From: Rhizobium jaguaris
GTDB lineage: Bacteria > Pseudomonadota > Alphaproteobacteria > Rhizobiales > Rhizobiaceae
Direction: 5' to 3'
Assembly (NCBI RefSeq): GCF_003627755.1
Contig: NZ_CP032694.1
Span: 1,417,501 to 1,481,500, forward strand
DNA length: 64,000 nucleotides
Part shown: positions 45,180 to 52,715 of the stretch, piece by piece
Layout of the letters: each line of letters opens with the position of its first letter
Position numbering within the stretch: position 1 is the stretch's first letter
Notes under the pieces: model-generated
Databases searched by the model: none
The model's input: only the letters and a program-made list of their open reading frames with translations
What the model was told of the DNA's origin: nothing
Translations under genes and position numbers: made by a program

Positions 45180-45854
45180 ATGAGTGGTATTTCTTCAGTT
45201 GGAAGCAGCATGACCGCTGCCTCGTACAATCCCCTTGATAAAAATGGCGACGGCATCGTCGACGCGCAGGAACTGCAGCAAGCAGCGCAATCCGGCCTTC
45301 TGTCGGCAAGTATCCTCAATGATGAAGACAGCAGCGACCCGAGCGCGACGGATGCATTTTCGAGCAATCTGGCATCTATGCTGCTGCAGATGCAGCAGAG
45401 CGGCGCCAGCGGCAGTAGTCAGACCGGTACGAATTCGTCGAGCGGCAGTTCGTCGAACCAGTCGCCGATGGATCAGTTGTTCGCCAGCCTCGATACCAAT
45501 CACGACGGCAAGGTTTCGTCCGACGAGTTCGTTGCCGGACGGCCGAAGGACATGAGCGAAAGTGATGCGGCAAACCTGTTCAAGAGTCTGGATACCCAAG
45601 GCTCCGGCTCGCTGAACAAGGATCAGTTTGCCGAAGGCCTCGACGTGCTGAAGTCCACGGACTCGTCCGCCGCCGATATGTTGTCGCTGGAACAGACCTC
45701 CAGCGATAATAACGGTAGCGGCACGAGCACCAGCAGCAATAGCGGCCAAAATGCGCTGGAAGTTTTCATCAGCGAGATGCAAGCCTCGATGAATGTCTAT
45801 CAGAATACCTATGGTCAGTATGACCCCGACCCGTCTGATAGTGCCGCCGCCTGA
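45180..45854 (+). CDS. EF-hand protein with C-terminal TYGQYD motif, paralogue 2 (224 aa)
   Basis: Three EF-hand loops are visible: DKNGDGIVDAQE (about residue 20), DTNHDGKVSSDE (about 105) and a degenerate DTQGSGSLNKDQ (about 138, with a Gly/Ser/Asn change at ligand positions). Between and after them are Ser/Gly-rich linkers, and the end is NVYQNTYGQYDPDPSDSAAA. There is no signal peptide. It resembles in theme the secreted EF-hand protein calsymin of Rhizobium etli, but no close similarity is claimed. AGGAG precedes the ATG at 45180, and a strong terminator follows. Partner or target is unknown. Confidence 0.8.
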   Translation: MSGISSVGSSMTAASYNPLDKNGDGIVDAQELQQAAQSGLLSASILNDEDSSDPSATDAFSSNLASMLLQMQQSGASGSSQTGTNSSSGSSSNQSPMDQLFASLDTNHDGKVSSDEFVAGRPKDMSESDAANLFKSLDTQGSGSLNKDQFAEGLDVLKSTDSSAADMLSLEQTSSDNNGSGTSTSSNSGQNALEVFISEMQASMNVYQNTYGQYDPDPSDSAAA

Positions 45855-45884
45855 TTGGCGCCCTCCGGATAGCCTAAAAGTAGA

Positions 45885-45915
45885 CGGAGATTGCGCAAGC
45901 GCAGTCTCCGTTTTT
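45885..45915 (+). terminator. Rho-independent terminator after EF-hand gene 2
   Basis: A 12-bp stem with one G-U pair, CGGAGATTGCGC (45885-45896) against GCGCAGTCTCCG (45899-45910), followed by TTTTT. Its T-run overlaps the end of the convergent phosphatase gene. Confidence 0.88.
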
Positions 45916-46447
45916 ATGTGACGTTGATTTCCGCCAGCAACGGCAGGACGAAGGATGCGTTGCCGTCCGCATCGGCGCCGCGGCCGATCGCTTTAACGGC
46001 GTCGACGAGCCGGCCTTTGCGGTCAAGTATCTGGTCGCCGATCATGATCAGCCGTGCATTCGGTGTCGCATAAGGCGAGGCGGCCCGCAGGCGATGGGCT
46101 AGCGCCAGATCGTCTTCCTCGGGATTGACGGCCAAGGCGGCGATCAGCGCTGCCGCCGGCGATCGTGACACGCCCATCCAGCAATGAATCAGCAGCGGCG
46201 AGGTCCGGTCCCAGCTCCTGGCGAAATCGATGATGTCGCGGACATGCGTCTCCTGTGGCGCGATGAGATCACCGGTACCGGCGAAGCTGATATCGTTCAT
46301 GCCAAGCAGGAGGTGGCGTTCCGCCTTGATCACGGCCGGTCGGTGGAAGGTCTGCTCCTTCGCCATCAGGCTGATCATTTCGGAAGCGCCGTGGCGAACG
46401 GCCATCTCTGCAATGCGCGCCAGCGGTGATATCACGATCGCGGTCAT
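45914..46447 (-). CDS. Protein-tyrosine-phosphatase-family protein (177 aa)
   Basis: A small phosphatase with the Cys-based signature HCWMGVSRS (HCxxGxxRS, with the nucleophilic Cys and the phosphate-binding Arg), preceded by the general-acid region around GTGDLIAPQETH. The size and layout match a Rhizobiales family of dual-specificity-like phosphatases. The start at 46447 overlaps the stop of the HD gene by four bases (ATGA), so the pair is translationally coupled. Substrate unknown. Confidence 0.87.
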   Translation of the reverse strand: MTAIVISPLARIAEMAVRHGASEMISLMAKEQTFHRPAVIKAERHLLLGMNDISFAGTGDLIAPQETHVRDIIDFARSWDRTSPLLIHCWMGVSRSPAAALIAALAVNPEEDDLALAHRLRAASPYATPNARLIMIGDQILDRKGRLVDAVKAIGRGADADGNASFVLPLLAEINVT

Positions 46448-47064
46448 GCCTCGGTCCTCACGGCGGCGGCGCGTTCGGCCTCGATCGCGTCGAAGCGCGC
46501 CAGGAAGAGCCGCTGCGCCTCGACTGCCGGCATCGGCTCGATCGGCAACATCTCCCGCGTGATGCCGCGAGGTTGACCAAAGAACTTTCGCGCTTCCTGC
46601 GGCGTAAAGCCTGCGAGCAGTGTCGCTTCGAAATAGGCCGAAACCGTATCGGCCTTCTTGATTCTTTCCTTCAGCTCCGGTCCACAATGCGGCGGTAAGG
46701 CAAAACGCCTGTAGATCGCGGCCTCCAGGCGCTTCTCTACCGCCTTGTAGTCGCCGCCAACCACGGATTTGAACGGCGAGATCATATCGCCGATGACATA
46801 TTCCGGAGCATCGTGCAGCAGCGCCGCCAACAGCTCGTCAGGCGTTGCTTTGTTGAGATGGCGGAAGATTGCCTCCACCACAAGACTGTGCTGAGCGACG
46901 GAAAAGGCGTGATCCCCGGAGGTCTGGCCATTCCAGCGCGCCACGCGGGCAAGCCCGTGGGCGATGTCGCCGATCTCGACGTCGAGCGGTGAGGGGTCCA
47001 ACAGATCGAGCCTGCGACCGGACAGCATGCGCTGCCAGGCGCGCGGGGTATCGCCCGCTGTCAT
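46444..47064 (-). CDS. YfbR-like HD-domain phosphohydrolase (206 aa)
   Basis: An HD-family hydrolase. Visible are ARWNGQTSGDHAFSVAQHS (first His and a following His), LLAALLHDAPEYVIGDM (HD pair) and the late KKADTVSAYFEA Asp. This is the YfbR/5'-deoxynucleotidase-like pattern. The start at 47064 overlaps the stop of ygfZ by four bases. It forms a tight ygfZ-HD-phosphatase operon with single-base-level coupling at both junctions. Confidence 0.85.
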   Translation of the reverse strand: MTAGDTPRAWQRMLSGRRLDLLDPSPLDVEIGDIAHGLARVARWNGQTSGDHAFSVAQHSLVVEAIFRHLNKATPDELLAALLHDAPEYVIGDMISPFKSVVGGDYKAVEKRLEAAIYRRFALPPHCGPELKERIKKADTVSAYFEATLLAGFTPQEARKFFGQPRGITREMLPIEPMPAVEAQRLFLARFDAIEAERAAAVRTEA

Positions 47065-47900
47065 GCCGAGGCCTCGTCGGCCTGCGCTGGGAAGGAGAGG
47101 CCGGACCAAGCCGGTAGCGTGAGCGAAACTTCGCGATCCGCCGCCAGGATCGGCGTGCCGGCCGCGATGGCTTCGCCGGCGCGGTCAATGCGGACAATGG
47201 CGAGGCCCTTGGCACCGTCGGTCGAGCCAAGCGCGCCGATCGGCTTGCCGCCGACGGTCAATTCGGTGCCGATGGCAGGCAGACCGGCGCTACCGGTCAC
47301 AATGACGACCCGCCGGCGCGCCGTGCCGCGATGCTGCATGCGGGAAACCACTTCCTGCCCAACATAGCAGCCCTTGCGGAAGCCGAGGCCGCCGTTGAGA
47401 TCCATCAGCACGTCATGCGGAAAAGCGTCCTGCAGGGCGAAATCCTGGCCGGAAACCGCAATGCCATTGGCGATGCGCAGCGTATGGTAGAGCGTCTCAG
47501 CATCGTCGCCATGTTGTCCCGGCGTACGCGTGAGCGTGATACCCGCCTTGGTGAAGCGGCTGTCTTTGCGGCTTTCAACCGCGTTCTCGCCCCAGGCGAC
47601 AGTGACGCCTTGGGTTTCGACTGCAGAAAAATCGACGGGCGCTCGCAGCCGGTACATAGTGAGCCGCTTCAGAAGGCCGTCCTTTTGCACCGCATCGGTC
47701 TCCAGCAGAAAGCCGGAACCGTCGCGCCAGATCATGAAGTCAAAAAGTATCTTGCCTTGCGGCGTAAGCAGCGCGCCAGGGCGTGCCTCATCCGCGCTGA
47801 GCGAGGCAAGGTCGGTGGTAATGAGATTATGCAGGAAAGGCTCTGCCTCCGCGCCGGTGACGCGAAGAAAGGAGCGATCTCTGAGGAATACGGCTGGCAT
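47061..47900 (-). CDS. ygfZ: Folate-binding, iron-sulfur cluster assembly protein YgfZ
   Basis: A GcvT-like tetrahydrofolate-binding protein that supports assembly or repair of iron-sulfur enzymes. The diagnostic signature KGCYVGQEVVSRM, with the functional Cys, lies at about residue 178-190. N-terminal LRVTGAEAEPFLHNLITTD and the beta-barrel C-terminus fit the family. 279 residues. It is the first gene of the coupled operon with the HD hydrolase and the phosphatase. Confidence 0.93.
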   Translation of the reverse strand: MPAVFLRDRSFLRVTGAEAEPFLHNLITTDLASLSADEARPGALLTPQGKILFDFMIWRDGSGFLLETDAVQKDGLLKRLTMYRLRAPVDFSAVETQGVTVAWGENAVESRKDSRFTKAGITLTRTPGQHGDDAETLYHTLRIANGIAVSGQDFALQDAFPHDVLMDLNGGLGFRKGCYVGQEVVSRMQHRGTARRRVVIVTGSAGLPAIGTELTVGGKPIGALGSTDGAKGLAIVRIDRAGEAIAAGTPILAADREVSLTLPAWSGLSFPAQADEASA

Positions 47901-47973
47901 GGTGGACCCGCTGATTTGGCCTATCCATCAGAGGTAGGGCCTTCGGTCGAGAACCGCAAGTTCTGCGGCCGGA

Positions 47974-48738
47974 TCATTCGCCGGAGGTGAAGAATTTCCA
48001 TTTGCCGTCCGGCGTGATGCCGACGCGGTAGAAATTATAGCCACCGAATTCCAGCATGTCGGAGAAATCGCCTGCTGTAACGATGCGCATCAAATCGACC
48101 TTTTCCGGCGCAGCCAGCGTCTTGATGTCCTTTTCGGCGAAATAGGGCCAGACATACATTTCATCGGGCGTACCCTGGCCGATATGGGCAAAGCCGGTCG
48201 ACATGATGTCGAGGAGAATCGACAGGATCTCGATGCCGTCAGGGTCGCCGGAAAGGTCATGCAATGTCTTGATCGGATCTTCGCTCGGATCGTCTGCCGT
48301 CACCTGCGTCTGGTTGAGGCCACCGCCGACGTTCATGAGCGGGCGCAGACGTTCAAGATCACCTGAGGCGGCTGCCTCGACGATCATCTCGCGCAGCTTG
48401 CGCACCGGCTCAGGTGCCTTGTTAATGTCGAAGAGAATCTCCACCGGCTTGCCGCCATTCGGGGCATTGCTGGATGCCGTGCTGCTCTGTCCGGCCTGGC
48501 TGTTGATCAGCGGGTCGGGCATGGGCAGTTTGTTTGAGGGGGCTTCAAGCGCTTCTTCGACCGGCTTGTCATTGCTGCTCTGGGCGGATTTCCCGTCAGC
48601 GCCTGGCCGGGTGGCGGGCGGATTGAGCTGGGAGAAGGCGAAGGCCGGCAAAGGCTGGGTGAGGCTGCCGAAAAACATGGCGGCGGCGGCGAGCAAGGCA
48701 ATGGAACGTCGAGACTCATTGCCCGATACGGTGTGCAT
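47974..48738 (-). CDS. Exported Rhizobiales protein of unknown function (254 aa)
   Basis: A signal-peptide-bearing protein (hydrophobic ALLAAAAMFFGSL, probable cleavage after PAFA), followed by a disordered Pro/Ser/Asn-rich stretch (about 38-95) and a folded domain with DINKAPEPVRKLREMIVEAA, DPIKTLHDLSGDPDG and MYVWPYFAEKDI. It resembles conserved hypothetical proteins of Rhizobiales; no motif identifies activity. The 93-aa gene at 48755 lies 16 bases upstream on the same strand, so they are probably co-transcribed. Confidence 0.75.
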   Translation of the reverse strand: MHTVSGNESRRSIALLAAAAMFFGSLTQPLPAFAFSQLNPPATRPGADGKSAQSSNDKPVEEALEAPSNKLPMPDPLINSQAGQSSTASSNAPNGGKPVEILFDINKAPEPVRKLREMIVEAAASGDLERLRPLMNVGGGLNQTQVTADDPSEDPIKTLHDLSGDPDGIEILSILLDIMSTGFAHIGQGTPDEMYVWPYFAEKDIKTLAAPEKVDLMRIVTAGDFSDMLEFGGYNFYRVGITPDGKWKFFTSGE

Positions 48739-48754
48739 AAGGGATCTCTAGCTA

Positions 48755-49036
48755 TTATTGCAGGGTGCGGTTCGGAGAGAATTCACCAGCAAGCATGCGT
48801 TCCCTAAGCGATTCGAGCAAGGCTTCCGCGCCTTGTTCTCCTTGATTGCGAATAGTCTCGCGGATGGCATGGGCAATTGCAGCGTCGGCGATGATTTCCG
48901 GCTCTATGCCGTCAGCCATCCCGTCAGCCCAGGCCTCGTTCTGGTATTCCAGCGCTGCCTGCCTTTTTTCGTGGACAATCATGTCGTCGATGTCGTTCAG
49001 GCTTGGTTCCATTGTTTCGTTCCTCGAGACGTCCAT
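48755..49036 (-). CDS. Small acidic conserved hypothetical protein (93 aa)
   Basis: An acidic, mainly helical protein (MEPSLNDIDDMIVHEKRQAALEYQ, then ADAAIAHAIRETIRNQGE and ALLESLRERMLAGEF). No signal peptide, membrane helix or recognised domain. The start may be 49036 or the ATG at 49012. It is placed before the exported protein gene and probably shares a transcript with it. Function unknown. Confidence 0.7.
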   Translation of the reverse strand: MDVSRNETMEPSLNDIDDMIVHEKRQAALEYQNEAWADGMADGIEPEIIADAAIAHAIRETIRNQGEQGAEALLESLRERMLAGEFSPNRTLQ

Positions 49037-49116
49037 GTCCTTACCGCTTGATTAACGACTTTATCAGCCTTTTCCTAAAACGACACGGCTCGGTGGGAAA
49101 AGGGGTTAATAAATCG

Positions 49117-49554
49117 TCAATTTCCAAACCGAGCGGTTATTTCTGTGGCAAGTGTTGCACCTTCGTTACGGTATCGCTCCTCGGCGACGATGGCCTGCGG
49201 CGTGCAATCCGTGTAAACAGATGCGAAGGATCTATATCCCCGGTTGAACGAGGCGGTCAGTCTTTCTTTGCGTTTTGGCTCGTCTTTGGTCTCGGTGTCG
49301 AGCAATCGCTGCATATCGGTTCGCCAGGAATCTTCTTTTCCGGTGTGGCAGAGATTGCGCAGATAGTGGATCGAGCCAAGAATTTCAGCTAGCCGAGACA
49401 GCTGGTCGTCATAAGGCGTCGGCCGTTCGGTACCATCGCTTTGGTCCGGCACCTGTACCTCTGGAGCGGTCGCCGCAGGCTGCGCAAAGGCCGGAAATGC
49501 GGCCGCAAGCGCGGCGCAGATTGGAAGCAGCTTGATGAGGCGACGATAATTCAT
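49117..49554 (-). CDS. TIGR02301-family exported protein (145 aa)
   Basis: Matches a Rhizobiales-restricted family known only as TIGR02301. A signal peptide (LIKLLPICAALAAAFPAFAQ) is followed by a Pro/Glu linker and the conserved block LSRLAEILGSIHYLRNLC, then GYRSFASVYTDCTPQA with a second Cys, suggesting a disulfide. It is monocistronic on the minus strand. The start at 49554 is preferred to the ATG at 49578 because it begins at the signal peptide. Function unknown. Confidence 0.8.
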   Translation of the reverse strand: MNYRRLIKLLPICAALAAAFPAFAQPAATAPEVQVPDQSDGTERPTPYDDQLSRLAEILGSIHYLRNLCHTGKEDSWRTDMQRLLDTETKDEPKRKERLTASFNRGYRSFASVYTDCTPQAIVAEERYRNEGATLATEITARFGN

Positions 49555-49656
49555 GGATCTAGTTGATATGGCAAGCATGACGGGAACAAGGCGAAAACCG
49601 CGCTTTCCACTCCGTTTTTGTCACGCATCGTTAACGCACGAGCCCTCGACGCGGCG

Positions 49657-50076
49657 TCAGACCCGCGCTGCCGCCAGCCGTTCGGCACATTCGAGCACGC
49701 TCACCGGAACGGGCAAGTGGCGGATCTCCTCCAGCGAATACCATCCGATCGCCGCGGCATCGTCGGCGGCCTCTGCGATCGCATCCTCGTCGGCATCGAC
49801 CAGGAAGACCGACAGAACGAAATGACTGGTGAGCCTCCCGTCTGCTGCATGGCTCCCGAGATCGTAAGTTTCGAAAAGGCGGGGATTGCGAGCGGTTATT
49901 CCCGTCTCTTCCTTAAACTCCCGCAATGCCGTTTCCGCCGGCGTTTCGCCATCTTCGGCCCGCCCGCCCGGAAAGGCGTACATATCGGCGGATGGCGGAT
50001 TGCGCCGCAACACCAGCAGGAAGCTGCCGTCACGTTCGAGGATGGCGGAGGAGGCGGGGCGGGGGATGGAGGTCAT
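49657..50076 (-). CDS. NUDIX hydrolase (139 aa)
   Basis: A pyrophosphohydrolase of the NUDIX superfamily. The box runs from GRAEDGETP through the REFKEETG core (GX5EX7REUXEEXGU pattern intact) at about residues 38-60. LLVLRRNPPSADMYAFPGG precedes it, as in ADP-ribose or nucleotide-type members. The substrate cannot be assigned. It is the only gene of its transcript and is divergent from the YnfA gene. Confidence 0.9.
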   Translation of the reverse strand: MTSIPRPASSAILERDGSFLLVLRRNPPSADMYAFPGGRAEDGETPAETALREFKEETGITARNPRLFETYDLGSHAADGRLTSHFVLSVFLVDADEDAIAEAADDAAAIGWYSLEEIRHLPVPVSVLECAERLAAARV

Positions 50077-50237
50077 GGATCAATTCGCATTCTAATGGAA
50101 ATATCGGCGACAATGACACGTGGTTATGGAAGCTTGCAGCTCCTTAAGATACGGCCCTTGTTGTCCGAAATGAAAGTCATTTTACTCGCGAACGAGAATG
50201 GCGGCGATTCGGGGCCGCCAGCAGGCCACAAAAAATC

Positions 50238-50561
50238 ATGATGACCTATGGACTTTATGCTCTCGCTGCACTGGCTGAAATCGCCGGCTGTTTTGCCTTC
50301 TGGGCATGGCTCCGGCTCGCAAAACCGATTTGGTGGCTAGCACCAGGTCTGGTCTCGCTCGCACTGTTCGCCTGGCTGCTGGCACTGGTGCCGAGCGACG
50401 CTGCCGGGCGTACCTTTGCGGCCTATGGCGGTGTCTACATCGTCGCCTCCATTCTCTGGCTCTGGATGATCGAAGGACGTTTGCCGGATCGCTGGGATCT
50501 CTCTGGTGCTGCCGTCTGTCTTGCGGGAGCGGCCGTCATTCTCTTTGGCCCTCGCAGCTAG
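50238..50561 (+). CDS. YnfA-family (UPF0060) membrane protein (107 aa)
   Basis: A four-helix small membrane protein. It has the family start [20 protein letters not shown], the motif [15 protein letters not shown], and the end [18 protein letters not shown]. It is related in fold to SMR-type transporters and of unknown function. The stop lies just before the 105-bp repeat that carries the IS110 element, so insertion did not disrupt this gene. Confidence 0.9.
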   Translation: MMTYGLYALAALAEIAGCFAFWAWLRLAKPIWWLAPGLVSLALFAWLLALVPSDAAGRTFAAYGGVYIVASILWLWMIEGRLPDRWDLSGAAVCLAGAAVILFGPRS

Positions 50562-50585
50562 AGCAATTCCAGGAAAAGTGCGAAG
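50558..50585. repeat. 105-bp palindromic repeat, left 28 bp (interrupted copy)
   Basis: The left arm of hairpin A up to the loop sequence GTGCGAAG. It is the same length as the corresponding part of the intact copy at 32247-32274. It ends exactly where the IS110 element begins. Confidence 0.92.
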
Positions 50586-50597
50586 TATCCGTCTTAG

Positions 50598-51545
50598 TCA
50601 AGCGTGTTCAGGTGTCCAAAATCGATCCTCTCGGATGAGTGCGTTTGCGAGAATGACGAGCTTTCGCATGATGGCGGTAATGGCGGCCTTGGCGGCTTTT
50701 CCGCCGGCGGTGAGTTGCTGGTATTTGCTCTTGAGGGGTGGATTGAAGCGAATGGCGACGAGGGCCGGCATATAGAGGGCGCGGCGAAGCTGGGTCCTGC
50801 CGCCTTGAATGAAGCTTTTGCCTTTCCATTGGCCGGACTGTCGCACGACCGGCGCGAGACCGGCCAGGCTGGCGGCCTGTTTGTTGGCCAGTGTTCCAAG
50901 TTCCGGCATGTCGGCAATCAGCGCCAGGGCGCAGGTTGCCCCGATACCGGGAATGCTGGTGAGGATGTCGAGACGGCGCTGCAATTGCGGCTCGGCGGCA
51001 ATCAATCGACGGCTTTCGGCATCGACAGCCTCGATTTGGGCGTCGACCTGCCGCAGCCGTTGCTCGGCCTGGCGCTGCAGCAGGGGGATGGTCACATTCT
51101 TCTGCCGATGCAGGAGAGCGTTCCGGTCCTTAACGAGCGCGCGGCGAGCGGCGAGCAGTTCGGCGAGAAGATCAAGCACTTGGCTGCGCATTGGCCGGAT
51201 GTCCGGGGCCATCAATGTGCCGAACCGGGCCATGACGCGCGCGTCGATGCGGTCCGTCTTGGCCAGCCGGCCACAGGCTTTGGCGAAGGCGCGTAGGCGC
51301 TGCGGGTTCACCTTGACGCCGGGCAGGTCCGCCGTTGCCAGCATGCGTTCGAGGCGCCGATGGTAGGCGCCGGTCGCCTCGAAGACAATGCGCTCGGGCG
51401 CGTAAGGCAACAGCCAGCGGATCAATGCCCGCAGCCCTTTGGCGTCGTTGGGGAACTGCTTGTCGATGCCGTCCGGCAGGAGATGGACATCGAGGCGATC
51501 TTTCGAGATGTCGATACCGAGGGTTCGTGCTATCGTATGAGCCAT
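50598..51545 (-). CDS. IS110-family transposase (DEDD recombinase, 315 aa)
   Basis: An RNA-guided serine/RuvC-type recombinase. The N-terminal RuvC-like domain carries the DEDD set: D12 (GIDISKDRLDVHL), E56 (VFEATGAYH), D98 and D101 (KTDRIDARVMARF). A coiled-coil linker (about 125-190) follows, then the C-terminal Tnp domain with TSIPGIGATCALALIADM, RQSGQWKGKS (S237 is the probable catalytic serine by position relative to Ser241 of IS621) and GGRTQLRRALYMPAL. It is full length, without frameshift, so the element is probably functional. The ATG at 51545 directly follows GGAAAAG, which is also the last paired strand of the putative bridge RNA. Confidence 0.93.
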   Translation of the reverse strand: MAHTIARTLGIDISKDRLDVHLLPDGIDKQFPNDAKGLRALIRWLLPYAPERIVFEATGAYHRRLERMLATADLPGVKVNPQRLRAFAKACGRLAKTDRIDARVMARFGTLMAPDIRPMRSQVLDLLAELLAARRALVKDRNALLHRQKNVTIPLLQRQAEQRLRQVDAQIEAVDAESRRLIAAEPQLQRRLDILTSIPGIGATCALALIADMPELGTLANKQAASLAGLAPVVRQSGQWKGKSFIQGGRTQLRRALYMPALVAIRFNPPLKSKYQQLTAGGKAAKAAITAIMRKLVILANALIREDRFWTPEHA

Positions 51546-51725
51546 CTTTTCCGTGTCCCATGCTTGTCATGCGGGCCGTCAAAGCCCGGCTATCCGTTCA
51601 GGCCTCATGGAAAAGAAAGGGGCGATCCTACTGCGCAACGGTTCTGTCAAACCAGCGGTTTCTCGATCCCACCCCTCCCGCCGTCTGTGGGTGTTCAGGC
51701 CCACAGGCGGCAATCCATTGTCGCC
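51546..51725 (-). ncRNA. Putative IS110 bridge RNA
   Basis: Read in the transposase direction. A 5' hairpin (51711-51680) pairs CTGTGGG with CCCACAG. The target loop is closed by AGGGG/CCCCT and GATC/GATC; its left guide AAACCGCT (51661-51654) is identical to the target left side and core (8/8), a GGTT/AACC hairpin follows, and the right guide TGCGCAG (51637-51631) complements CTTCGCA of the target (6/7). The donor loop is closed by CCATG/CATGG; its left guide ACGGATA (51597-51591) equals the right end of the element (7/7), then a CGGGC/GCCCG hairpin, then the right guide GACAAG (51568-51563) complements CTTGTC at the left end (6/6). Size and order agree with the IS621 bridge RNA. Exact ends are not known. 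Confidence 0.85.
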
Positions 51726-51753
51726 TCAAAACAAGACAAAGTCATAAGACAAG

Positions 51754-51830
51754 CGGTTTTCCGTCCGGAATGCGTAAAAACAAAGGGATAGAGCGGGAAA
51801 GCGATTCCGCGAAACGCTGAACCGCTCTAG
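51754..51830. repeat. 105-bp palindromic repeat, right 77 bp (interrupted copy)
   Basis: It continues from the loop base pair CGG through TTTTCC, GGAAT and the full hairpin B to GCTCTAG. It equals in length the right part of the copy at 32275-32351, with one base deleted and one inserted and a few substitutions. The ordering of the two parts across the element confirms simple insertion. Confidence 0.92.
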
Positions 51831-51873
51831 CCTTCTCCTTGACCCGACTCTTTGGGAGTGCAACACAAGCCCG

Positions 51874-52638
51874 ATGTGCGGACGATTTGCATTGACGCAA
51901 ACGGAGAAGGAAGTGCGGGAATTGCTCGGTTATCTCGAGCATGAAGATTTCCCCGCGCGCTACAATATCGCTCCGACGCAGCCGATCCTGGTCGTCATTT
52001 CGGGCGACCGGCCGGAACGGGGCAGCAATCTGCCGGACCGCCGCGCCCTGCTTGTTCGCTGGGGTTTTACGCCTGCCTGGGTGAAGGATCCAAAGGAATT
52101 TCCGCTTTTGATCAATGCCCGCGCCGAAACTGCGATCGGCAAGGCTTCGTTCCGGGCGGCCATGCGTCACAGGCGCATTCTGATCCCTGCGTCGGGCTTT
52201 TACGAATGGCGGCGCCCATCCAAAGAAAACGGCGAGAAATCGCAGGCCTATTGGATCCGTCCGAAGCGCGGCGGCGTCATCGCCTTTGCCGGCCTGATGG
52301 AGACCTGGTCGTCGGCCGATGGTTCCGAGATCGATACCGGCGCGATCCTGACGACATCGGCGAACCGAACGATGCGGCCCATTCACGACCGCATGCCTGT
52401 GGTCATCAAGCCGGAAGATTTTACCCGTTGGCTCGATTGCAAAACGCAGGAACCGCGTGAAGTCCAGGATCTGATGGTGCCGGTTCAGGAGGATTTTTTC
52501 GAGGCAATTCCGGTTTCGGATCGCGTCAATAAAGTAGCCAATATGGGGCCGGAATTGCAGACGCCGGTGGTAGTCGATCCTTCGATCAAGCCGTCGAAGG
52601 AGCCAGATGCTGGCGGCGGCCAGCTGAGCCTCTTTTGA
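51874..52638 (+). CDS. SRAP/YedK (SOS response-associated peptidase, HMCES-type) protein (254 aa)
   Basis: It forms a stable thiazolidine crosslink with abasic sites in single-stranded DNA and so shields them. The catalytic cysteine is residue 2 (MCGRFAL), which requires that Met1 be removed. Other conserved segments are ARYNIAPTQP, NARAET, GFYEWRRP and the histidine-bearing PIHDRMPVVI. Length and residue set are complete. It is a stand-alone gene after the split repeat. SOS control could not be judged, since no clear LexA box was found. Confidence 0.93.
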   Translation: MCGRFALTQTEKEVRELLGYLEHEDFPARYNIAPTQPILVVISGDRPERGSNLPDRRALLVRWGFTPAWVKDPKEFPLLINARAETAIGKASFRAAMRHRRILIPASGFYEWRRPSKENGEKSQAYWIRPKRGGVIAFAGLMETWSSADGSEIDTGAILTTSANRTMRPIHDRMPVVIKPEDFTRWLDCKTQEPREVQDLMVPVQEDFFEAIPVSDRVNKVANMGPELQTPVVVDPSIKPSKEPDAGGGQLSLF

Positions 52639-52715
52639 ACGGCGCTATATACGGATTGGCGTCGCTATGAACCACCGGTGGCCAACTTGTGTGGCCACTG
52701 GCAGATGCGGCAGGC

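Larger units (their letters stand above)
50586..51753 (-). mobile_element. IS110-family insertion sequence (IS621/IS110-type architecture), about 1168 bp
   Basis: Boundaries are set by comparing the split repeat (50558-50585 plus 51754-51830, together 105 bp) with the intact 105-bp copy at 32247-32351. A three-base AAG (CTT in transposase orientation) occurs at both junctions, so placement is ambiguous by three bases. This matches an IS110 CT core rather than a target duplication. No terminal inverted repeats are apparent. The transposase ends 12 bases from one end; the other end has about 205 non-coding bases upstream of its start. That is the IS110-group rather than IS1111-group layout. The element is intact and lies outside genes. 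Confidence 0.92.

Noticed and set aside
50583..50585. AAG at both IS ends read as a 3-bp target-site duplication
   Set aside because: IS110 elements recombine at a shared CT core and normally make no duplication. The guide loops place the CT exactly here.
50586..51753. Assignment of the element to the IS1111 subgroup
   Set aside because: IS1111 elements carry sub-terminal inverted repeats and the RNA-encoding region downstream of the transposase. Here the downstream end is only 12 bases and the long non-coding end is upstream.
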